From JACKAQ01 sp020634975 [NCBI: Calditrichia bacterium] (GTDB taxonomy: Bacteria > Calditrichota > Calditrichia > RBG-13-44-9): DNA of 64,000 nucleotides. The stretch is from assembly GCA_020634975.1 (NCBI GenBank), contig JACKAQ010000001.1:1674001-1738000 (forward strand), read 5' to 3'. Position numbers and translations under genes: made by a program. The notes below the pieces were generated by a model. The model saw only the letters and a program-made list of their open reading frames with translations, was not told the origin of the DNA and made no database searches. Below, piece after piece: positions 58,271 through 64,000 of this stretch (the stretch's first letter is position 1; every line of letters starts with the position of its first letter).

Positions 58271-60505
58271 TTACGAATCTTTTTTACGTGATGCAGGCTC
58301 TATACGTTCAACGCTGATTATACCATTCACCCGGTTGAGCGCATTAATCACTCGCGTAAGATGCGGCAGATTTTTGACTTCGAGAATAATTTTGCCGAGC
58401 GCAACTTTGTCTTTCGCCCGGATGTCCAAATTTAATATATTGATGTTATTTGTTGCAAGTGCCTGAGTAATATCGCGAATTAAATATTTGCGATCCTCAC
58501 CCAACAGCGACAGTTGCACCCGAAATTCTTCCTCTACTTCCACCGTCCAGTTTACCGAAATGGTGCGATCCTTCCGGTCAACCAGATTGAGCATGTTCGG
58601 GCAGTTGCGGCGATGGATGGTCACACCCTTACCACGGGTAATGTATCCCAAAATATCGTCGCCGGGAACCGGCTGGCAACAACGCCCGAGGTTAATCATA
58701 ATATTATCCATTCCCTGAACGCGAATGGCAGAATGTTTGCGATTCTTTTGCAGAATGCGCTGCAACAGCGATTCTTTTGGCAGATCTTCCACCGGTTTTT
58801 CGGAGATGGAAGCCATTATTTTTTCGATAGTTAGCTCACCACGTCCGACAGCCGCCTTCAGGCTGGGCACATCTTCGACACCCAGTTTTTTAGCCGCTTC
58901 ATCCAGCTTATCATCCTGATGTTTTATTTTGAAGCGCTTAAAATATTTGTCAATGATCTCTTCGCCAAGTTTCAGGCTGTGTTCAAACTGGATATCCCGC
59001 AAATAGCGCCGCACATGATGCCGCGCTTTGCTGGTTTTTACAAACGTGAGCCAATCCTGGCTGGGGCGCTGGTTAGAACTTGTGATAATCTCAACCATTT
59101 CACCGCTGTTCAACGTAGATTTCAACGGCACAATGCGGCCGTTCACCTTTGCGCCGATGCAGTGCATTCCCACATTCGAGTGCACTTGAAATGCAAAATC
59201 CACCGGCGTTGATCCGAGCGGCAACCGCATCACATCGCCGCGCGGCGTAAATACAAATACTTCGTCCTGATACAGGTCAATTTTCAGCGATTCCAGAAAA
59301 TCCTGTGCATCAACCATTTCTTTTTCTTTATACTGATCCAGCAACTGGCGAACCCAGTTTAGCTGCTGATCCATCTCATCTTTTTTACGATCGGGCATGC
59401 CGTCTTTGTATCGCCAGTGTGCGGCAATCCCCATTTCGGCGATGTTGTGCATCTCTTGCGTGCGAATCTGAATCTCTACCATGTGCCCCTGTTTATCCAC
59501 CACCGTTGTGTGCAATGATTGGTAGCCGTTTATTTTCGGCATCGCGATATAATCCTTAAATCGTTCATAAACAGGTGTATAGAGGTTGTGAACCAACCCC
59601 AGCACGTAATAAGATTCTTCCACTTTTGTAACGATAATCCGAATCGCCAGCAGATCGTAAATTTCTTCAAACGGCTTATTGCGCACCTTTATTTTTTTGT
59701 AAATGGAATACAGATGTTTCGGTCGCCCGTATACAGATGCCTGAATATTATGTGCCGCAATTTCCGCTTCGATCGGTTTAATGATTTTGCGGATATACGC
59801 TTCGCGTTCTTCTTTTTTCTGGTTCAGCCGGTTTTTGAGATCCAGAAACGCGGCGTTGTCCAGATATTTGAATGTTAAATCTTCCAGTTCGCTTTTGACG
59901 CGCTGCATCCCGAACCGGTTGGCTAACGGCGCATATACTTCCCGGGTTTCGATGGCAATGCGATTGCGTTTTTCCGGCGGCATGGCGCCGAGCGTTTTCA
60001 TATTGTGCAACCGGTCTGCCAGTTTTATCAAAATCACCCGAAGGTCTTTTGCCATTGAGAGCAACATTTTGCGAAATGTTTCTGCCTGCCGCAACTCCCG
60101 GCTTAGCCCTTTTCTGCCGCTCATTTCGGTAATTTTTGTAACACCATCTACCAGCAAACGAATGGTCGGTCCAAATTCTTCTTCAATTTCATCAAGCGTA
60201 TAGGTTGTATCTTCCGCAACATCGTGCAGCAAACCGGCGGCGATGGTTGTGCTGTCCATCCGCATTACTTCCGCCAAAATGGTTGCCACGTTCATGCAAT
60301 GCAAATAGTATGGCTCACCGGATTGGCGCTTCTGTTCCCGGTGCGCCCAAAGCCCAAAAGTATAGGCTTTGTATAACATTTCTTCGTTGAATTGCGGATT
60401 ATATTCGCGAACAATTTTGATCAGCTGCTCATAGAGTGGATCGAACTGCTTGCGCAAATCCTGATACAAAGCATTTTGCGTGTCTACCGTATCGAGCACG
60501 CCCAT
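58271..60505 (-). CDS. Bifunctional (p)ppGpp synthetase/hydrolase (RelA/SpoT family)
   Basis: The 744-aa stringent-response enzyme has an HD hydrolase domain (LLHDVAEDT, HxxxD region), a synthetase domain (RIIVTKVEESYY, then INGYQSLHTTV), a TGS domain (VFTPRGDVMRLPLGSTPVDFAFQVH), a conserved Cys-containing region (GRCCQPVPGDDILGYITRG) and a C-terminal ACT domain. Presence of an intact HD motif argues for Rel/SpoT-type bifunctionality. The TTG at 60511 is in frame, but AAGGA lies well before the ATG at 60505, which is preferred. greA follows in the same direction. Confidence 0.94.
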   Translation of the reverse strand: MGVLDTVDTQNALYQDLRKQFDPLYEQLIKIVREYNPQFNEEMLYKAYTFGLWAHREQKRQSGEPYYLHCMNVATILAEVMRMDSTTIAAGLLHDVAEDTTYTLDEIEEEFGPTIRLLVDGVTKITEMSGRKGLSRELRQAETFRKMLLSMAKDLRVILIKLADRLHNMKTLGAMPPEKRNRIAIETREVYAPLANRFGMQRVKSELEDLTFKYLDNAAFLDLKNRLNQKKEEREAYIRKIIKPIEAEIAAHNIQASVYGRPKHLYSIYKKIKVRNKPFEEIYDLLAIRIIVTKVEESYYVLGLVHNLYTPVYERFKDYIAMPKINGYQSLHTTVVDKQGHMVEIQIRTQEMHNIAEMGIAAHWRYKDGMPDRKKDEMDQQLNWVRQLLDQYKEKEMVDAQDFLESLKIDLYQDEVFVFTPRGDVMRLPLGSTPVDFAFQVHSNVGMHCIGAKVNGRIVPLKSTLNSGEMVEIITSSNQRPSQDWLTFVKTSKARHHVRRYLRDIQFEHSLKLGEEIIDKYFKRFKIKHQDDKLDEAAKKLGVEDVPSLKAAVGRGELTIEKIMASISEKPVEDLPKESLLQRILQKNRKHSAIRVQGMDNIMINLGRCCQPVPGDDILGYITRGKGVTIHRRNCPNMLNLVDRKDRTISVNWTVEVEEEFRVQLSLLGEDRKYLIRDITQALATNNINILNLDIRAKDKVALGKIILEVKNLPHLTRVINALNRVNGIISVERIEPASRKKDS

Positions 60506-60511
60506 ACGCAA

Positions 60512-60889
60512 TCCTTGGTAATAAAAAACGCCTAAAATAAATTAAACGGCTAATTAGCCGTTTTTGTGTGCACTGCAATCGTTTTCGGATTTTGAATTTG
60601 CGGTTTTTCGGGGATTTAAGCCTTCCCAACACCGAAAATTTGTTTCGCCCGTTACTCCGGATGCGTAAAATAAAACCGCATCATCTATAATATTATGAAT
60701 AATTTAAGTCACTCATCCAAACGGGAAATTATCAAAGCCACAAATTTCACTTTGAACTTTTAAATAAAACCCTCAATCGCTAAACTGACATTATGTATTT
60801 TTTATCTTACGTTGAAACTAAGGTTAATTTTCGGGAAACTCAAGTATATTTTTTCGCAAAAATCAAACTGGATAAAATGGGGAATATTT
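60512..60889. other. 378-base divergent spacer
   Basis: AT-rich region between the divergent RelA/SpoT and aminopeptidase genes. AAACGGCT (60544-60551) and AGCCGTTT with a TAATTA centre form a hairpin with T-run on the plus strand, close to the RelA/SpoT start. No coding frame is convincing. Confidence 0.4.
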
Positions 60890-61858
60890 ATGAGCGCATT
60901 ACACGAAGCCGCCCTGGTTGCCGCGCGCGATTGTTTGGGTGTTCAAAAAAACGAAAGCGTTTTGATCGTTACCGATATCAAACGACGCAGTATTGGAATG
61001 GCGCTGTTTGAGGTATGCCAGGACATTGCCAAAGAAGTGCTGCTGATGGAAATGACCCCGCGCCGGGTAAACGGCGAAGAACCGCCGCCGGCAATTACCG
61101 AGGCGATGAAGGCGGTAGATGTTTCCATTTGCCCGACCAGCACATCGCTGACGCACACCAACGCCCGGCGAACCGCCTGCGCTGCCGGCGGAAGGGTGGG
61201 CACAATGCCCGGCATTACCGAAGATATTTTGATCCGAACCATGAAAGCGGATTACAAATCTGTCGCGAAACGCACCTACAAAGTGGCTGAGCTGCTCACG
61301 AACGGCAAAATGGCTCATGTTACTACGCCCGCCGGCACGGATATTTATTTGCCGATCGCTGGGATTAACGGCATCCCATCTACCGGAATGGTGTTGGATA
61401 GCGGCAAATTTGGCAATTTGCCTTCCGGCGAAGCGTATCTGATGCCCCGCGAAAATGAAGCGGAAGGCGTTTATGTGGTCGATGGCTCATTGGCCGGCAT
61501 CGGGATGATCACCGGCGAACCGGTGCGCATCACGATTGAAAAAGGGATGGCCGTAAAAATTGAGGGCGGCGAGCAAGCCCGCGAATTTGCCAAAACTGTC
61601 GAATCTGTCGGGCCGAAAGCCCGCAATTTGGCGGAGCTGGGCGTTGGCACTAACGATTCCGCACAGATAAACGGCACTATTCTGGAAGATGAAAAAGTAC
61701 TCGGCACGGTTCATCTGGCATTGGGAAATAACATGTCGATGGGCGGCACCTGCGATGTCGGGTTTCATGTGGACGGCATTTTGCTCAACCCCACGCTCAC
61801 CATCGACGATGTCGTGATTTTGAAAGATGGCAAAATGGTGATCGATCTGGATGCATAA
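60890..61858 (+). CDS. M29/AmpS-like aminopeptidase
   Basis: The 322-aa protein resembles the thermophilic aminopeptidase (M29, COG2309) group: an N-terminal alpha/beta half (SALHEAALVAARDCLGV, VLIVTDIKRR) and a metal-binding half with ELGVGTNDSAQ and TVHLALGNNMSMGG, then FHVDGILLNPTL, where His, His and Asp positions fit the di-metal site. The frame extends 26 codons up in hydrophobic, basic non-homologous sequence; GGGGAAT before the ATG at 60890 supports this start. Related NicX-type dioxygenases share the fold, so the peptidase activity is probable, not certain. Confidence 0.8.
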   Translation: MSALHEAALVAARDCLGVQKNESVLIVTDIKRRSIGMALFEVCQDIAKEVLLMEMTPRRVNGEEPPPAITEAMKAVDVSICPTSTSLTHTNARRTACAAGGRVGTMPGITEDILIRTMKADYKSVAKRTYKVAELLTNGKMAHVTTPAGTDIYLPIAGINGIPSTGMVLDSGKFGNLPSGEAYLMPRENEAEGVYVVDGSLAGIGMITGEPVRITIEKGMAVKIEGGEQAREFAKTVESVGPKARNLAELGVGTNDSAQINGTILEDEKVLGTVHLALGNNMSMGGTCDVGFHVDGILLNPTLTIDDVVILKDGKMVIDLDA

Positions 61859-61885
61859 AAAAAAGGGCGAACCGTTCGTTCGCCC
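61857..61885 (-). terminator. Rho-independent terminator after tex
   Basis: GGGCGAAC (61865-61872) pairs with GTTCGCCC (61878-61885) around CGTTC; in the minus direction the hairpin is followed by an eight-T run (61864-61857). It lies 72 bases past the tex stop and overlaps the end of the convergent aminopeptidase gene. Confidence 0.82.
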
Positions 61886-61906
61886 CAAATAACATACTTT
61901 AAGCTT

Positions 61907-61942
61907 GTCATACCCGACCCGATTTATCGGGACGGGAATGAC
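61907..61942. repeat. Palindromic repeat of the GGAATGAC family
   Basis: GTCATACCCGACCCGATTT and its near reverse complement ATCGGGACGGGAATGAC form a 36-base imperfect palindrome between tex and its terminator. It shares the (C/G)GGGAATGAC end with the elements at 8311, 13050, 26289 and 27395. Confidence 0.65.
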
Positions 61943-61957
61943 GACTTTGAGCAATAG

Positions 61958-64000
61958 TCAAATTTTCATCGACAGCTTCACGCGGCCGCGCTGCATATCT
62001 ACTTCAATTACTTTTACGCTGACAATATCGCCAACCGCAACCACTTCCATCGGGTTTTTGATGTAACGATCCGCCATTTCGCTAACGTGCACCAACCCGT
62101 CGCGCTTTACGCCGATATCCACAAATGCGCCGAAATCCACCACGTTGCGCACCGTGCCTTTCAGCACCATGCCTTCGCGCAAATCTTCGATGTTCAGCAC
62201 ATCACTTTTGAAAATCGGTTTGGGCATCTCATCGCGCGGATCGCGCCCCGGTTTTTCGAGATCGTTGAGAATATCTTCCAGCGTCGGTTCGCCAACACCG
62301 ATCTGCTCGGCAATTTCTTTCAGACTGCGTTTTTCCCGGCGAATGGTATTTTTTAAGGTACTCCACGATTTTCGATCATTCTCTAACTTGAACAATTTCA
62401 ACAATTTATGTGTTGCCTCATAAGATTCCGGGTGAATGCCGGTATTGTCCAGCGGATCTGTCGCATCGGGAATTCGCAAAAATCCGGCGGCTTGCTGGAA
62501 CGCCACATCGCCAACGCCGGATACCTTTTGCAGCTCTTCGCGACTGCTAAATTTACCGTTTTTGTCGCGGAAATTAACAATGCTGGTCGCCGTGCGGCTG
62601 GTTAATCCGGAAACGTAGCGCAGCAAACTGGCGGACGCAGTGTTCAAATCCACGCCCACCGCGTTCACCGCGGATTCCACAACGTTGGTCAACGCGCCAT
62701 CCAGATTTTTCTGGTTCACATCGTGCTGATACAGCCCCACGCCAATGTGTTTCGGATCGATTTTCACCAATTCCGCCAGCGGGTCCATCAATCGCCGCGC
62801 GATGGAAATATTCCCGCGCAAACTGGCTTCCAGATCGGGAAATTCCTCTTTTGCCACTTTCGACGCGGAATACACCGATGCACCGGCTTCGTTCACAATG
62901 ATATACATCAGTTCGCGCGCCGGATCGCCTTCTTTAATTTCTTTGATCAAATCTGCGGTAAGCGCCTCTGTTTCGCGGGAGGCGGTGCCGTTTCCGATGG
63001 CGATAATCTGCACGCCGTATTTGTCCGCCATTCCCCGCAGCACAGCTTTGGATTGGAACACCTGGTTTTGTGGCGGATGCGGAAAAATCGTTTCGCCTTC
63101 CAGATATTTGCCGGTTTCATCGATAACGGCAACTTTGCAACCGGTCCGGTATCCGGGATCGATACCCATGATAACTTTACCTTTTACAGGCGGTTGCAGC
63201 AGCAAATTTTTGAGGTTTGTTGCAAAAATGCCGATGGCGTGTTCATCCGAAACTTCCGAAAGTTCCGAGCGAACTTCGCGTTCAATGGAGGGCGCAATCA
63301 ACCGTTTGTAGCTATCGGTGAGCGCAGCTTCAATTTCATTTGCAAAAATGGATTTGGGATTTTTGAGATGCCGCCGGCGAATTTCCTCGAACATCTCCTC
63401 TTCCATCACTTCGATGCTCACTTTGAGAATTTTCTCGCGCTCGGCGCGATTGATTGCCAGAATGCGGTGCGGCGGAATTTTTTTCACCGGTTCGGCATAA
63501 TCGTAATACATTTCGTAATCGCTTTGTGCGTCAGGATCTTTGGCTTTGCTGACGAGAATGCCGGCGTAACGGGTGCGTTCGCGAACAGCTTTGCGCACCT
63601 CTGCATCATCGGAAATGGCTTCCGCGATAATGTCGCGGGCACCGGCCAAAGCTTCTTCCGGTGAATTCACTTCTTTTTCCGCGTCCACAAATTTTGCGGC
63701 GAAATCTAAAATATTACCGCTGTTGACATCCTGTTTCAGAATAATTTCCGCCAACGGCTCCAGCCCTTTTTCTTTGGCAATGGTTGCGCGGGTGCGTTTT
63801 TTGGGACGATACGGCAGGTAGAGGTCTTCCAATTCCTGCATTTTCATGGTTTCGCGGATTTTCGATTCCAACTCCGGCGTCAGTTTGCCCTGTTCGGAAA
63901 TCGAATGGAGAATGGTGGTTTTACGTTCTTCCAGCATCCGCAAATATTTGATGCGCTCCTCAACCGCGCGAATTTGCTCTTCGTCCATTTTACCGGTGCG
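61958..64000 (-). CDS. tex: Transcription accessory protein Tex, 5' end outside window
   Basis: The minus-strand frame is open to the right edge (680 codons). Compared with E. coli YhgF/Tex, about 70-80 N-terminal residues are missing, and the codons before MDEEQI (RTGK) continue the family pattern, so the Met at 63988 is internal. Domains in order: HTH-like and YLPYRPKKRTRATIAKEKGLEPLAE, a YqgF-like RNase H fold (MGIDPGYRTGCKVAVIDETG), helix-hairpin-helix motifs (GLTSRTATSIVNFRDKNGKF, LQKVSGVGDVAFQQAAGFLRI), and a C-terminal S1 RNA-binding domain (GMVLKGTVRNVVDFGAFVDI, then GRVKLSMK). It binds RNA and influences transcription and stress tolerance. Confidence 0.95.
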   Translation of the reverse strand, partial: RTGKMDEEQIRAVEERIKYLRMLEERKTTILHSISEQGKLTPELESKIRETMKMQELEDLYLPYRPKKRTRATIAKEKGLEPLAEIILKQDVNSGNILDFAAKFVDAEKEVNSPEEALAGARDIIAEAISDDAEVRKAVRERTRYAGILVSKAKDPDAQSDYEMYYDYAEPVKKIPPHRILAINRAEREKILKVSIEVMEEEMFEEIRRRHLKNPKSIFANEIEAALTDSYKRLIAPSIEREVRSELSEVSDEHAIGIFATNLKNLLLQPPVKGKVIMGIDPGYRTGCKVAVIDETGKYLEGETIFPHPPQNQVFQSKAVLRGMADKYGVQIIAIGNGTASRETEALTADLIKEIKEGDPARELMYIIVNEAGASVYSASKVAKEEFPDLEASLRGNISIARRLMDPLAELVKIDPKHIGVGLYQHDVNQKNLDGALTNVVESAVNAVGVDLNTASASLLRYVSGLTSRTATSIVNFRDKNGKFSSREELQKVSGVGDVAFQQAAGFLRIPDATDPLDNTGIHPESYEATHKLLKLFKLENDRKSWSTLKNTIRREKRSLKEIAEQIGVGEPTLEDILNDLEKPGRDPRDEMPKPIFKSDVLNIEDLREGMVLKGTVRNVVDFGAFVDIGVKRDGLVHVSEMADRYIKNPMEVVAVGDIVSVKVIEVDMQRGRVKLSMKI

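Noticed and set aside
1-64000. tRNA, rRNA, CRISPR arrays, prophage or integrated plasmid
   Set aside because: No cloverleaf or rRNA signatures, no regularly spaced direct repeats of array type, and no integrase, transposase or phage structural genes were seen.

Overview
The window (about 50% GC, mostly Shine-Dalgarno starts) looks like a chromosomal piece of a bacterium from the FCB group outside classical Bacteroidia (Calditrichota-, Ignavibacteriota-, Rhodothermota- or Balneolota-like). The evidence is three large secreted proteins ending in a type IX secretion (T9SS) type A sorting domain with the NYPNPFNP signature, a PorV/PorQ-like outer-membrane protein, a DAHP synthase-chorismate mutase fusion, ATPase-less large FtsX/MacB-type permeases, and an FCB-style carotenoid cluster. 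The exact phylum is inference. No rRNA, tRNA, CRISPR array or intact insertion sequence was seen.

Layout. 1-3.4 kb: aromatic amino-acid genes on the minus strand (aroA, cut by the window edge, and a DAHP synthase/chorismate mutase) behind a promoter, a Phe/Tyr/Trp-rich leader peptide and a terminator that together form a textbook transcription attenuator; then glutamate formimidoyltransferase. 3.7-8.1 kb: two secreted VWA proteins with T9SS tails. 8.4-22.3 kb: DinB-like protein, lipoprotein, SDR-type epimerase, two giant FtsX permeases, a bile-acid/sodium symporter homologue, a 997-aa T9SS propeller protein, an RHH/MazF-type toxin-antitoxin pair, a DUF6483-like protein, a small membrane protein and uridine kinase. 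22.3-31.8 kb: a ten-gene minus-strand carotenoid operon. 32.0-34.9 kb: a CarH-like B12 photoreceptor-repressor divergent from it, an SDR, an SRPBCC protein and GTP cyclohydrolase II. 35-44 kb: zinc-ribbon protein, ModC/CysA-like ATPase, a MalT-like STAND ATPase without an output domain, TrmJ, a DUF423 protein, the PorV-like protein, an MBL hydrolase with PyrF, a REC-GGDEF diguanylate cyclase and a single-domain response regulator. 44-53.6 kb: M28 peptidase, heptose adenylyltransferase, MltD-like transglycosylase, a three-gene ATP-grasp/GCS2 amide-ligase cluster and a SPOR-like lipoprotein. 53.6-64 kb: NtrC-type regulator, TPR protein, a PspC-containing envelope-stress pair, GreA, RelA/SpoT, an M29-like aminopeptidase and Tex (cut by the right edge).

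How the genes work together. The most striking signals are regulatory. (1) The DAHP synthase leader has mutually exclusive 1:2, 2:3 and 3:4 pairings around a leader peptide with 12 aromatic residues in a 15-residue stretch. (2) CGCTC repeats in 9-bp register surround near-consensus divergent promoters of the carotenoid operon and carH, and recur at the ribA promoter, defining a candidate B12/light regulon. The carotenoid enzymes (CrtB, two CrtI-type desaturases, fused CrtYcd cyclase, CruF hydratase, CrtW ketolase, glycosyltransferase, acyltransferase) together predict a monocyclic 4-keto acyl-glycosyl carotenoid of the salinixanthin type. The ATP-grasp/GCS2 cluster is the best candidate for an uncharacterised biosynthetic system.
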